Translations under genes and position numbers: made by a program
Part shown: positions 50,610 to 59,291 of the stretch, one piece after another
Layout: the number at the start of each line of letters is the position of its first letter
Numbering within the stretch: position 1 is the stretch's first letter
Notes under the pieces: generated by a model
Seen by the model: only the letters and a program-made list of their open reading frames with translations
The model's database searches: none
What the model was told of the DNA's origin: nothing
DNA from: Actinopolyspora xinjiangensis
GTDB lineage: Bacteria > Actinomycetota > Actinomycetes > Mycobacteriales > Pseudonocardiaceae
Direction of reading: 5' to 3'
NCBI RefSeq assembly: GCF_900104475.1
Contig: NZ_FNJR01000005.1
Span: 62,001-126,000, forward strand
Length of the DNA: 64,000 nucleotides

Positions 50610-51791
50610 CTACGATTCCCGTCCCGCTCCCGAGGAGGGGACGGTGGTGAACAGCCGTGGTGCGGTGAAGCCGCGCCGTTCGAACGCTTCGCTTACGGCC
50701 CGCTCCGTCCGGGGGCGCAGTTCGGAGGAGACCAGCGCGATAGCCGACCCCCCGAAACCGCCTCCGGTCATCCGGGCCCCCAACGCGCCCGATTCCAGCG
50801 CCGCCTCGACGGCGACGTCGAGCTCCTCGCAAGAGACCCGGTAGTCGTCCCGCAGGCTCCGGTGCGAAGCGGTCAGCAGCTCACCGACCTCGGTGAGCTC
50901 GCCCCGCCGGAGTCGCCGCAGCGTCTCCAGCACCCTGTCGTTCTCGGTCACCACGTGCCGCACCAACGGACGCAACCGTTCGGGGAGCTCCCGCAGGCTC
51001 GAATCCAGCTCGGCGGCGGTCACGTCTCGCAGCGCCGGGACACCGAGCAGTTCGGCCGCCTGCTCGCATCCTCTCCGCCGATCCCCGTAACCGGACTCGC
51101 TGTGCGAGTGGTTCGCCCGGGTGTCGACGACCAGCACTTCCAGCTCGCTGCCCGCCGCGTCGAACGGGACCTGCGCGGTATCGCCCGAACGTATGTCGAA
51201 GAAAAGCGCGTGGGCCGGTTCGCAGCGCAGCGAGGCGGTCTGGTCCAACAGTCCGGTCGGCGCCCCGACGAAGTCGTTCTCGGCCCGCCGGGTCCACCGG
51301 GCGACGTCCATGACCTCCGGTGCCTCCGGCCCGTCGAGCGCCCGACCCGCCGTATCCAGCAGGGCCAGCGCGGTGGCGCACTCCAGGGCCGCCGAGGAGG
51401 ACAACCCCGCTCCGGTGGGAACATCCCCGGCGATGACCAGATCCGCACCGGGCAGGGTGACACCGGACTCCCGGAGAGCCCAGGCGACCCCCGCCGGGTA
51501 GTTCGCCCACCCGCCGGGTTCGCCCGGTTCGAGCGCCTCCAGCGACACCGCTCCGGCACGCTGCAACGCCCCGTCCGAGCCGTGCGTCGCTATCGTCAGC
51601 AGGCCGTCGTCCCGCCTTCGCGTGGCCACCGCGGTGCGGTGCGGCAGCGCGAACGGAAACACATAGCCGTCGTTGTAGTCGGTGTGCTCGCCGATCAGGT
51701 TGACCCTGCCGGGAGCCGACCAGACCGCGTCGGGATCCGCCCTGTGCTCCGCCACGAAGGCCTTCGTGGCTCGCTCCGCCGCCCCGTTCAC
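50610..51791 (-). CDS. galK: Galactokinase
   Basis: A 393-aa GHMP kinase phosphorylating galactose. The signature GRVNLIGEHTDYNDG near residue 30, the ATP motif PTGAGLSSSAALE and the C-terminal TGGGFGGSAIAL are all intact. It starts with GTG that shares bases with the ideR stop (GTGA), and no separate ribosome binding site is evident, so translation is coupled to ideR. A galT gene is not present in the window. Confidence 0.94.
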   Translation of the reverse strand: MNGAAERATKAFVAEHRADPDAVWSAPGRVNLIGEHTDYNDGYVFPFALPHRTAVATRRRDDGLLTIATHGSDGALQRAGAVSLEALEPGEPGGWANYPAGVAWALRESGVTLPGADLVIAGDVPTGAGLSSSAALECATALALLDTAGRALDGPEAPEVMDVARWTRRAENDFVGAPTGLLDQTASLRCEPAHALFFDIRSGDTAQVPFDAAGSELEVLVVDTRANHSHSESGYGDRRRGCEQAAELLGVPALRDVTAAELDSSLRELPERLRPLVRHVVTENDRVLETLRRLRRGELTEVGELLTASHRSLRDDYRVSCEELDVAVEAALESGALGARMTGGGFGGSAIALVSSELRPRTERAVSEAFERRGFTAPRLFTTVPSSGAGRES

Positions 51792-52483
51792 CGGGGCCGG
51801 ACCAGGACGGCGTGCGCGACGGACGGCGGCAGCTGCGTGGTCCCGGAGTCGCCTCGTACGTCGATCGGTTTGTTGCTGCCGACCACGGAAACTATCTCGA
51901 TGTCGTTACCGGGGATCACGTCCACGGTCTTCAACGAGTTCATCAGCTCGGGATCCAGCTGTACGTGCTCGGCGATCCTGCACACCAGAGCGTGCCCCCC
52001 GCCGTTGCGGGCTATCTCGTCCACGCGTTGCAGTTCGGTGTCCACTTCGGGCGCCCCGTCACCGACGCCCAGGTCGTCCAGTCCCGGAATGGGGTTTCCG
52101 TAGGGGGAGGTGCTCGGTGCTCCGAGCAGGTTGACGAGCTTGCGTTCCACCGCCTCGCTCATCACGTGCTCCCAACGGCACGCCTCGCTGTGCACGTGCT
52201 CCCATTCCAGACCGATGACGTCGACCAGCAGGCGTTCGGCCAGACGGTGCTTGCGCATGACACCGATCGCTCGTTCCCTGCCGGCCTTGGTCAATTCCAG
52301 ATGCCGGTCCTCGGCGACCGACAGCAGTCCGTCCCGTTCCATCCGGGCCACGGTCTGGCTGACGGTCGGCCCGCTCTGTTCCAACCGCTCCGCGATGCGG
52401 GCTCGGAGCGGGACGAGCCCCTCCTCCTCAAGTTCGTAAATCGTCTTGAGGTACATCTCGGTGGTATCGATGAGATCGTTCAC
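51788..52483 (-). CDS. ideR: Iron-dependent transcriptional regulator IdeR (DtxR family)
   Basis: A 231-aa DtxR-type regulator. The winged helix is at residues 4-70 (YLKTIYELEEEG, QSGPTVSQTVARMERDGLL). Metal-site residues are in the LLVDVIGLEWEHVHSEACRWEH segment, with the key Cys, Glu and His present. The C-terminal SH3-like domain is included. Fe(II)-loaded IdeR binds 19-bp iron boxes such as the one at 23188-23206. Start GTG with GGGGAG upstream. It is coupled to galK by a GTGA overlap. sigB is 7 kb away, as opposed to next door in mycobacteria. Confidence 0.95.
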   Translation of the reverse strand: MNDLIDTTEMYLKTIYELEEEGLVPLRARIAERLEQSGPTVSQTVARMERDGLLSVAEDRHLELTKAGRERAIGVMRKHRLAERLLVDVIGLEWEHVHSEACRWEHVMSEAVERKLVNLLGAPSTSPYGNPIPGLDDLGVGDGAPEVDTELQRVDEIARNGGGHALVCRIAEHVQLDPELMNSLKTVDVIPGNDIEIVSVVGSNKPIDVRGDSGTTQLPPSVAHAVLVRPR

Positions 52484-52791
52484 GCCAGCTCCCCATTCGG
52501 TCCACCTCCAATGCTAGCCCGGACGGAGGTCGACGACGGCTGCCCGGTCCGAGTCATCGGTCACCGTCCGAGCCCTCCGGAGATCCCGTCTCCGTCCGGA
52601 ATCGGCCCGGCGGTGGTCCGGCCGAACGCGTCCCGGAAGGTCGCCCGTCAGCGACGCGCGGTCCCCGGGTGAGCGGCCCCGCCCCGGCCGGGACTCGGAG
52701 CTCGGATCGCGTCCCACGCGGCGGGCCGTGCGGCCGGGCCCGTCGTGCTCCGGGCGATGATGGGACCACCTGAACCGAAACGGAGGTTCGA
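52484..52791. other. Divergent intergenic region between ideR and the sulfurtransferase gene
   Basis: These 308 bases must contain the ideR operon promoter and that of the rhodanese gene. I could not place either with confidence and see no iron box, gene or strong hairpin. Confidence 0.45.
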
Positions 52792-53646
52792 ATGACTCCG
52801 CTGATCACGCCCGGGCGGCTCGAATCGGAGCTCGCCGGGGCCGAGCCCCCCACCGTGCTGGACGTTCGCTGGAACCTGCTGGGCCCCGCCGGTGCCGAGG
52901 AGTACGCCGAGGGACATCTGCCCGGGGCGCTGTTCGTCGACGTGGAAACCGAGTTGGCGGCTCCACCAGGAGGCGAGCGCGGAGGGCGTCATCCGCTGCC
53001 GGACCCCGAGGTCCTGCAACGGGCGCTTCGCGCGGCGGGGATGGATGCCCACCGGCCGGTCGTCGTCTACGACTCGGGCGACGGCTCGGTGGCGGCACGG
53101 GCCTGGTGGTTGTTGCGCTGGGCGGGACACGCCCGCGCGTTCGTGCTGGACGGCGGGTTCGCGGCGTGGGTGGCGGCCGGACTGCCGGTGACCACCGAGG
53201 TTCCGGATCCCGCCCCGGGGGACTTCGTGGTCCACCCCGGAAACATGCCGGTGACCGACGCCGACGGAGCGCGGCGACTGGCGCGTACCGGCGTTCTGCT
53301 GGACGCCAGGGCCGGGGAGCGCTACAGGGGTGAGACCGAACCGGTGGACCCGCGCGCCGGGCACATCCCCGGTGCGTACAACGCTCCGGCGGCCGGGCAC
53401 GTGGCCGACGGAGCATGGCGCTCACCCGCGGAACTGGCTGAGCGCTTCACCGAACTCGGCGTCACCGGGGAAGGTGAGGTGGGAGCGTACTGCGGTTCGG
53501 GGATCAACGCCTGCTCGGTGATTCTCGCGCTGGAGTACGCGGGACTGCGTGGTCCGGAGAACCCGGCGGTGCTCTACCCGGGTTCGTGGTCGGAGTGGTC
53601 GTCCTCGCCGGAGCGTCCCGTCGCGACCGGAGCCGAATCGGGGTGA
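52792..53646 (+). CDS. Thiosulfate/3-mercaptopyruvate sulfurtransferase (rhodanese, two domains)
   Basis: A 284-aa protein of two rhodanese domains. The inactive N-terminal domain contains VLDVRWNL and FVLDGGFAAW. The active C-terminal domain has the catalytic Cys in AYCGSGINACSVIL. The loop CGSGINA is longer and less basic than the CRKGVT of classical rhodanese, closer to mercaptopyruvate sulfurtransferase. It moves sulfane sulfur to cyanide, thiols or other acceptors. Start ATG with GGAGG 5 nt upstream. Confidence 0.88.
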   Translation: MTPLITPGRLESELAGAEPPTVLDVRWNLLGPAGAEEYAEGHLPGALFVDVETELAAPPGGERGGRHPLPDPEVLQRALRAAGMDAHRPVVVYDSGDGSVAARAWWLLRWAGHARAFVLDGGFAAWVAAGLPVTTEVPDPAPGDFVVHPGNMPVTDADGARRLARTGVLLDARAGERYRGETEPVDPRAGHIPGAYNAPAAGHVADGAWRSPAELAERFTELGVTGEGEVGAYCGSGINACSVILALEYAGLRGPENPAVLYPGSWSEWSSSPERPVATGAESG

Positions 53647-53678
53647 TCGAACGGATGTGCCGTTGCCCCGGTGGCGGG

Positions 53679-53684
53679 TAGCTT
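53679..53684 (+). promoter_or_regulatory. -10 hexamer of a predicted leaderless acuC transcript
   Basis: TAGCTT ends 7 nt before the ATG at 53692. Confidence 0.5.
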
Positions 53685-53691
53685 GCCAACC

Positions 53692-54867
53692 ATGAGCGAC
53701 GAGTGCGCGGTTGTCTGGGACGACTCCCTGCTGTCCTACGACCTGGGTGGTGATCATCCGCTGCACCCGGTCCGGCTGGACCTGACGATGCGACTGGCGC
53801 GTTCGCTGGGGGTGCTCGACGGCGTGCGTCCGCTGGTCCCCCGGCAGGCGGAGGAGGCCGAACTCGCACGGAGCCACACATCCGGTTACCTGGAAGCCGT
53901 GCGTGTCGCGCCGAGCGAGGGGCCGGACGTGGGCCACGGCCTCGGCACCGCGGACAATCCGGTCTTCGAGGGGATGCACGAGGCTTCGGCGCTGGTGGCC
54001 GGGGCCTCGATAACGGCGGCCGAGCAGATCGTCTCCGGGCGGGCGGACCGGGCCGTCAACCTGGCGGGCGGGCTGCACCACGCCATGGCCGACAACGCCG
54101 CCGGGTTCTGCGTGTACAACGACTGCGCGGTGGCCATCGCCTGGATGCTGGCCAACGGGGTGGAACGGATCGCCTACCTGGACATCGACGTGCACCACGG
54201 CGACGGGGTGCAGGCGGCCTTCCGGGACGACCCCAGGGTGATGACGATCTCGCTGCACCAGCACCCCCACACCCTGTGGCCCGGTACGGGGTTTCCCACG
54301 GAGGTCGGAGACGGGGCGGCGAAGGGCGAGTCGGTGAACGTGGCGTTGCCCCCCGGCACCGACGACGCGGGATGGGCGCGGGCGCTGCACGCCGTGGTCC
54401 CTTCGCTGCTGAAGGCCTTCGCCCCGCAGGTGCTGGTGACCCAGTGCGGGGCCGACCCGCACCGGGAGGACCCGCTGGCCGACCTGTCGCTGTCCGTCGA
54501 CGGGCAGCGTGCGGCCTACCGCGCGCTGCGGGACTTCGCCGATCGCTACGCGGGCGGGAAGTGGTTGATCCTGGGCGGAGGAGGGTACGCGCTCTACCGG
54601 GTCGTTCCCCGAGCCTGGACGCACCTGCTCGCCACGGCTCTCGACCGGGACGTCCCGGCCCACCGGAACGTCCCGGCCGACTGGATGGCCCACGCCGCCA
54701 CGGTCGCGGGCAACGTGCCGTTGCCCACCTCGATGACCGACTGGCACGATCCGGGATTCACCCCGTGGGACGGGACGGTCGAGTGCTCGGTGGATGCCGC
54801 TGTCCGGGACACGCGGCACGCCGTTTTCCCGTTGCACGGGTTGGATCCCGCGGACAGCAGGGACTGA
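53692..54867 (+). CDS. acuC: AcuC-type protein deacetylase (histone deacetylase superfamily)
   Basis: A 391-aa zinc-dependent deacetylase. The active-site His pair is in AGGLHHAMADNAAGFCVYND. Zinc ligands are Asp and His in YLDIDVHHGDGVQ and the later Asp of the TQCGADPHREDPLADL region. The GGGGY Tyr loop completes the site. AcuC enzymes remove acetyl groups from lysines of acetyl-CoA synthetase and related proteins. The next gene, 65 nt downstream, encodes a GNAT/acyl-CoA-synthetase fusion, which makes a writer-eraser pair likely. The start is set by the hexamer 7 nt upstream. Confidence 0.92.
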   Translation: MSDECAVVWDDSLLSYDLGGDHPLHPVRLDLTMRLARSLGVLDGVRPLVPRQAEEAELARSHTSGYLEAVRVAPSEGPDVGHGLGTADNPVFEGMHEASALVAGASITAAEQIVSGRADRAVNLAGGLHHAMADNAAGFCVYNDCAVAIAWMLANGVERIAYLDIDVHHGDGVQAAFRDDPRVMTISLHQHPHTLWPGTGFPTEVGDGAAKGESVNVALPPGTDDAGWARALHAVVPSLLKAFAPQVLVTQCGADPHREDPLADLSLSVDGQRAAYRALRDFADRYAGGKWLILGGGGYALYRVVPRAWTHLLATALDRDVPAHRNVPADWMAHAATVAGNVPLPTSMTDWHDPGFTPWDGTVECSVDAAVRDTRHAVFPLHGLDPADSRD

Positions 54868-54932
54868 GCGTCCTCCGGCAACGGGTGGTCCTCGGCTGAA
54901 CGAGTTGCAGGGCAGTCGCTGAGAGGTTCACG

Positions 54933-57608
54933 GTGGAAGACTCCGCGAGCGAGCAGCAGCGGGAAGCTCCCTACCCGCGACACTGGGAGGCCGATGTCGT
55001 CCTCTCCGACGGGGGAACGGTCCATCTGCGCCCGATCGTTCCCGCCGACGCCGACCAGCTCGTGGCCTTCCACGGCAGGCTCAGCGATCGGACTCGCTAC
55101 TACCGCTACTTCTCCCCCTACCCGCGTATGCCGCAGCGGGACGTCGATCGTTTCAGTCGGGTCGACTACGTCAATCGGGTGGCGTTGGTGGCGCTGCTGG
55201 GTGACGACATAGTCGCGGTGGGGCGCTTCGATCGGCTCAGCGGGTCCGAGTCGGCCGAGGTCGCCTTCGTGGTCCAGGACGGGCACCAGGGCAGGGGACT
55301 CGGTTCGATCCTGTTGGAACACCTCGCAGCGGCCGCCCGGGAGTGTGGTCTCAGCCGGTTCGTGGCCGAGGTCCTCGCCGAGAATTCCCAGATGGTCCGC
55401 GTGTTCCGGGACGCGGGCTACCAGGTCAAGCGTGCCATGGAGGAGGGCCTGGTCCGTCTGGAGTTCCCACTGGATCCGACCGAGGAGTCGGTGGCCGTAG
55501 CGAGGGCCCGCGAACAGGCCGCCGAGGCCCGCAGCGTGCACAACCTGCTGCACCCGCGCTCGGTAGCGGTGATCGGGGCCTCCACCGATCCGGACAAGAT
55601 CGGGCACGCGGTGTTGGCGAACCTGCTCGGGGCGGACTCGGCCGCCCCGGTGTACCCGGTCAACCCGGAGCACCGGGCTGTGCGGGGGGTGCGTTCCTAC
55701 GCCTCGGTGCACGACATCCCCGACGAGGTCGATCTGGCGGTGATCGCCATCCCCGCCGGTGGTGTGGCCGAGGTGCTGGAGGCCTGCCTGGCGAAGGGGG
55801 TCAAGGCGCTGCTGATCGTCAGCTCGGGGTTCAGCGAGGCCGGCCCCAGCGGTCGGGAGGCCGAGAGCAGCATGGTTCACCAGGCGCGGGTGTACGGCAT
55901 GCGCGTGGTCGGGCCCAACGCCCTGGGCGTGGTCAACACCGACCCCGCACAGCGGCTCAACGCCAGTCTCGCCCCTACGTTGCCGGGGCGCGGCAGAACC
56001 GGGTTCTTCTGTCAGTCCGGGGCGCTGGGAGTGGCGATCCTGGCGGCGGCCACCGAACGCGGTCTCGGGGTCTCCACGTTCGTCTCGGCGGGGAACAGGG
56101 CCGACGTCTCCGGCAACGATCTGCTGCAGTACTGGCAGACCGACACCGCCACCGACGTGGTGCTGTTGTACCTGGAATCCTTCGGCAACCCCCGCAAGTT
56201 CGCCCGCCTGGCGCGCAGGCTCGGCCGGAGCAAGCCGATAATCGCGGTCAAGTCGGGGCGCAACGCGGTGCGGGCCGGGCTGGCGGCGACCTCGGTACGC
56301 GTCGACGAGACCAGTGTGCAGGCGCTGTTCGACCAGGCGGGCGTCATCCGGGTGGAGTCCGTGGCGCAGATGTTCGACGCCGCGCTGCTGTTGGCGCACC
56401 AGCCGCTGCCCGGCGGGGAACGCGTGGCGATCGTGGGCAACTCGAGCGCGCTGGGGATGCTGGCCGCCGACGCCGCCCTGGAGCAGGGGTTGCGTCCGGT
56501 GATCGATCCCGTGGACGTGGGGGCGGCCGCCGGGCCGGAGGAGTTCGCCGCTGCCGTGCGCGCGGCTGCCGAGAACAGCGAAGTGGACGCCCTGGTCACC
56601 GTCTTCGCCCCGCCCGTGGCCGTGCCGGGTGCCGCTTACGCCAGACAGCTGCGCACCGCGCTGCACGAGGCGGGAACACTGCGCACCAAACCCGTGGTGA
56701 GCACCTTTCTGGCCGCTGAGGGAGTGCCCGACGAACTCGCCGTCCCGGGGCCGGACGGCACCCCCGGCCCCGGTTCCGTCCCGTCCTATCCCAGCCCGGA
56801 ACGAGCGGTGCTGGCGCTGGCCCGGGCAGCGCGGTACGCGAACTGGCGTGCCGCCCCGCAGGGCGAGTTCGTCCGCCCCGAGGGGATCGACGTCGAGCGA
56901 GCCCGTCGTTCGGTCGAGGAGTGGACCGGGCGGGGAGTCCGTCGGCTGTCCGACGAACAGGCGGTGGACCTACTCGCGTGCTACGGGGTGGAGGTGGTGC
57001 CGTTCCGGCTGGTCTCCGATGAGGACTCGGCCGTGTCCGCCGCCGAGGAGGTCGGGCTTCCCGTGGCGTTGAAGTCGGCCAGTGAGCGGCTCCGGCACCG
57101 CACGGATCTGGCGGGGGTGCGGCTCGACCTCGGCGGCACCGAAGCCGTACGAACCGCCTACCGTGACCTGTGCGGGCTTTCCGGCACGGCGGAGCTCTAC
57201 GTGCAGCGGATGGCACCGAAGGGGACGTCCTGCGTGATCCGTCTGCTGGACGATCCCTCCTTCGGGACGCTGGTGTCCTTCGGACTGGCCGGGCCGGCCA
57301 ACGATCTCATCGGTGACCGGGCCTATCGCGCCGTGCCGTTGACCGACACCGATGCCTCGGCGCTGATAAGGGCTCCCAGGGCCGCGCCGATGCTCACCGG
57401 CTACCGCGGTGGGCAGGCCGCCGACCTGGGAGCGATGGAGGACCTGGTGCTGCGCGTGGCCACCCTGGCCGAGGACCTTCCCGAGGTGCGCGAGCTGGTG
57501 CTGGAACCGGTGCTCGCGGCTCCCTCGGGGGCCTACGTGACTGGGGTGGTGCTCGGCCTGGGGCCGACGCCCGACTCGCCCGACTCCGGACCTCGCAGGC
57601 TTCGGTGA
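54933..57608 (+). CDS. pat: Protein lysine acetyltransferase: GNAT fused to acyl-CoA synthetase (NDP-forming)-like domain
   Basis: An 891-aa fusion. Residues about 25-190 are a GNAT domain (HLRPIVPADADQLVAFH, VVQDGHQGRGLGSILLEHL). From about 205 comes a CoA-binding domain (LHPRSVAVIGAS, VYPVNPEHRAVRGV), then ligase-type CoA domains and an ATP-grasp-like part from about 685. At IAVKSGRNAVRAGLAATS, where active ADP-forming synthetases have the phospho-His of the SHTG motif, no His is present, so synthetase activity is probably lost, as in PatZ-type acetyltransferases. The GNAT is N-terminal, opposite to E. coli PatZ. It lies next to acuC. GTG start with GAGAGG upstream. Confidence 0.88.
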   Translation: MEDSASEQQREAPYPRHWEADVVLSDGGTVHLRPIVPADADQLVAFHGRLSDRTRYYRYFSPYPRMPQRDVDRFSRVDYVNRVALVALLGDDIVAVGRFDRLSGSESAEVAFVVQDGHQGRGLGSILLEHLAAAARECGLSRFVAEVLAENSQMVRVFRDAGYQVKRAMEEGLVRLEFPLDPTEESVAVARAREQAAEARSVHNLLHPRSVAVIGASTDPDKIGHAVLANLLGADSAAPVYPVNPEHRAVRGVRSYASVHDIPDEVDLAVIAIPAGGVAEVLEACLAKGVKALLIVSSGFSEAGPSGREAESSMVHQARVYGMRVVGPNALGVVNTDPAQRLNASLAPTLPGRGRTGFFCQSGALGVAILAAATERGLGVSTFVSAGNRADVSGNDLLQYWQTDTATDVVLLYLESFGNPRKFARLARRLGRSKPIIAVKSGRNAVRAGLAATSVRVDETSVQALFDQAGVIRVESVAQMFDAALLLAHQPLPGGERVAIVGNSSALGMLAADAALEQGLRPVIDPVDVGAAAGPEEFAAAVRAAAENSEVDALVTVFAPPVAVPGAAYARQLRTALHEAGTLRTKPVVSTFLAAEGVPDELAVPGPDGTPGPGSVPSYPSPERAVLALARAARYANWRAAPQGEFVRPEGIDVERARRSVEEWTGRGVRRLSDEQAVDLLACYGVEVVPFRLVSDEDSAVSAAEEVGLPVALKSASERLRHRTDLAGVRLDLGGTEAVRTAYRDLCGLSGTAELYVQRMAPKGTSCVIRLLDDPSFGTLVSFGLAGPANDLIGDRAYRAVPLTDTDASALIRAPRAAPMLTGYRGGQAADLGAMEDLVLRVATLAEDLPEVRELVLEPVLAAPSGAYVTGVVLGLGPTPDSPDSGPRRLR

Positions 57609-57684
57609 CCGGGTTCCCGTTTCGGGTTGTCGCCAATGAGCCACGCGGCGCAACCGGTTGGTGGGGTGCCCACGTCCATCCGGT

Positions 57685-58182
57685 ATGAGACGTCTACCAA
57701 CACTACTGGGTGCCTGCGCGATGCTGTTCGCGCTGACCGCCTGTGCCGAGAAGCAGTCCGACGTCGGTTTCGGAGCTCAACCGCCACCACCGCCCTCCGA
57801 GCAGCAGAGCTCCACGGGTGGGTCTTCCGGCGGTGCCGGACAGCCCCCGCAGCGGGCCCTGAAGGGTACCGAGGTGCCCGCCGAGCGGGTCGACGCGTCC
57901 GCGCTGCCGGACGGTTACCCGCGCCAGGTGTGGACGAGGAACTCGGGCAGGGAAATCGTGGCGATCGGCCAGGAGGGCGGCTGCGGCAGTGTGCGCGCCG
58001 AGGTGACCGAGCAGAACGCGGAACGGGTCGAGCTCGCTCTCGTCGAGGAGACCGAGGAGCCTTCCGGGCCGTGCACCATGGATCTGCGCTATCCACCGGT
58101 CGTCGCCTCACTGAGTGAGCCTCTCGCGGATCGAACCGTGATTCTCACCCAGCGCGAGGTGAAGGTACCCGCGGACGGGTGA
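57685..58182 (+). CDS. Putative lipoprotein
   Basis: A 165-aa secreted protein with a lipobox LTAC at about residue 20 (MRRLPTLLGACAMLFALTAC). A Pro/Gln/Ser/Gly-rich linker of 40 residues follows. The folded part of about 90 residues contains two cysteines (GGCGSV and PSGPCTMD) that could form a disulfide. Nothing identifies a function. Codon use is normal for the window. The upstream in-frame start at 57658 would put unsuitable residues before the signal peptide. Confidence 0.75.
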   Translation: MRRLPTLLGACAMLFALTACAEKQSDVGFGAQPPPPPSEQQSSTGGSSGGAGQPPQRALKGTEVPAERVDASALPDGYPRQVWTRNSGREIVAIGQEGGCGSVRAEVTEQNAERVELALVEETEEPSGPCTMDLRYPPVVASLSEPLADRTVILTQREVKVPADG

Positions 58183-58482
58183 GCGGCTCCGCCCGTGCTC
58201 GCCGCGTCGTCGTTCCCCGTCGTTCGAGGTCTCGGGCTCCGGGGCTCGCAAGACGTGGGGTGCGGAAGCAGCGCCACCGATTCCCCGGACAGTCCGGCGA
58301 GGGTCTGTGCTCTCCCGCGGGAGGCTTCTCCCCGCGGGAGAGGTGTGCATGCCGGTGCTGCGTTCTCCGCGCCGTTGCCACGGCCGGAGCCTTCAGACCG
58401 GGCGGAAAAACTGCGACCCTGTCGATGATTGCGTGTGCGGAAGATTTCCGGGGCACGTGTTACGACGAAAGGTCGCATTCCC
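58183..58482. other. Intergenic region before the phosphatase gene
   Basis: These 300 bases contain a partial inverted repeat CTCCCGCGGGAG with CCCCGCGGGAG a few bases later (about 58312-58341), and otherwise nothing I can name. In-frame extensions of the phosphatase frame up to 58429 are not supported. Confidence 0.4.
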
Positions 58483-59214
58483 ATGGCAGAACGGAGCGGC
58501 GGCGTTCCGAACGGACTGGTCAACTTTCGAGACCTGGGGGGATTGCCCGTCGAGAACGGCGTCACCACCAGGCAGGGCGTGCTGTTACGCGGCGATGCCC
58601 CGTACGCGGGAGACCGGCATCCGGAAGAGGCTACCCACTGGCCGCCCCGCGCGGTGATAGATCTGCGCGACACCGGCGCGGAAAGCGATGCCGTGCACCC
58701 GCTGGAGGGCGTGAGCACGGTTCACCGGATTCCGCTGCTCGAAGGGCTGCGGAGCGAGTCGGGCGAGGACCCCTGGCGGACCCTGTCGGAGCTGTACGGC
58801 CACATCCTGGACTTCGCGCCGAAGCGGTTGCTGGAGACGTTCCGGATCGCCGTCGAGACCGACGGTCCCGTGCTGGTGCACTGCGCCGCCGGTAAGGACC
58901 GCACCGGTGTGGTCTGCGCATTGCTGCTGCGTACGGCGGGGGTTCGCTACGACGCGGTGGTCGCCGACTACACGCACACCGACCGCAACATGCACCAGGT
59001 GCTCCGGCGGCTCCGGATCACGCCGGAACTGCCACCGGGAGTGGAGGAGTCCGACGTCAACGAACTCGTCTCCGCTCCGGCGTACGCCATCGAGCACGCG
59101 CTCCAGCGCATCGAGTCACACCGCGACGGTGCCGCCGGGTGGCTGATGCGGCACGGAGCGAGCGCCGATGAGATCGAGAGCTGGCGACGGCGGTTCCTCC
59201 TCCCCGGGGAGTGA
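58483..59214 (+). CDS. Protein tyrosine phosphatase, PtpB-like (Y_phosphatase3 family)
   Basis: A 243-aa phosphatase. The P-loop is VHCAAGKDRTG near residue 132, with catalytic Cys and Arg plus the Lys and Asp typical of the atypical tyrosine/lipid phosphatases related to M. tuberculosis PtpB. NFRDLGGLPVENG and VLLRGDAPYAG begin the fold, and IDLRD forms the next strand. No signal peptide. Substrate (phosphotyrosine, phosphoserine or phosphoinositide) is not decided by sequence. ATG 58483 is chosen; GTG at 58459 is possible. Confidence 0.87.
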   Translation: MAERSGGVPNGLVNFRDLGGLPVENGVTTRQGVLLRGDAPYAGDRHPEEATHWPPRAVIDLRDTGAESDAVHPLEGVSTVHRIPLLEGLRSESGEDPWRTLSELYGHILDFAPKRLLETFRIAVETDGPVLVHCAAGKDRTGVVCALLLRTAGVRYDAVVADYTHTDRNMHQVLRRLRITPELPPGVEESDVNELVSAPAYAIEHALQRIESHRDGAAGWLMRHGASADEIESWRRRFLLPGE

Positions 59215-59291
59215 CGTCGCCCGGGTCACCGCGGGCACCCCGGGGTGCCGGACGAGCGGGTCCGGTCACCCCGGTGCGGGAACTTCCCGGC

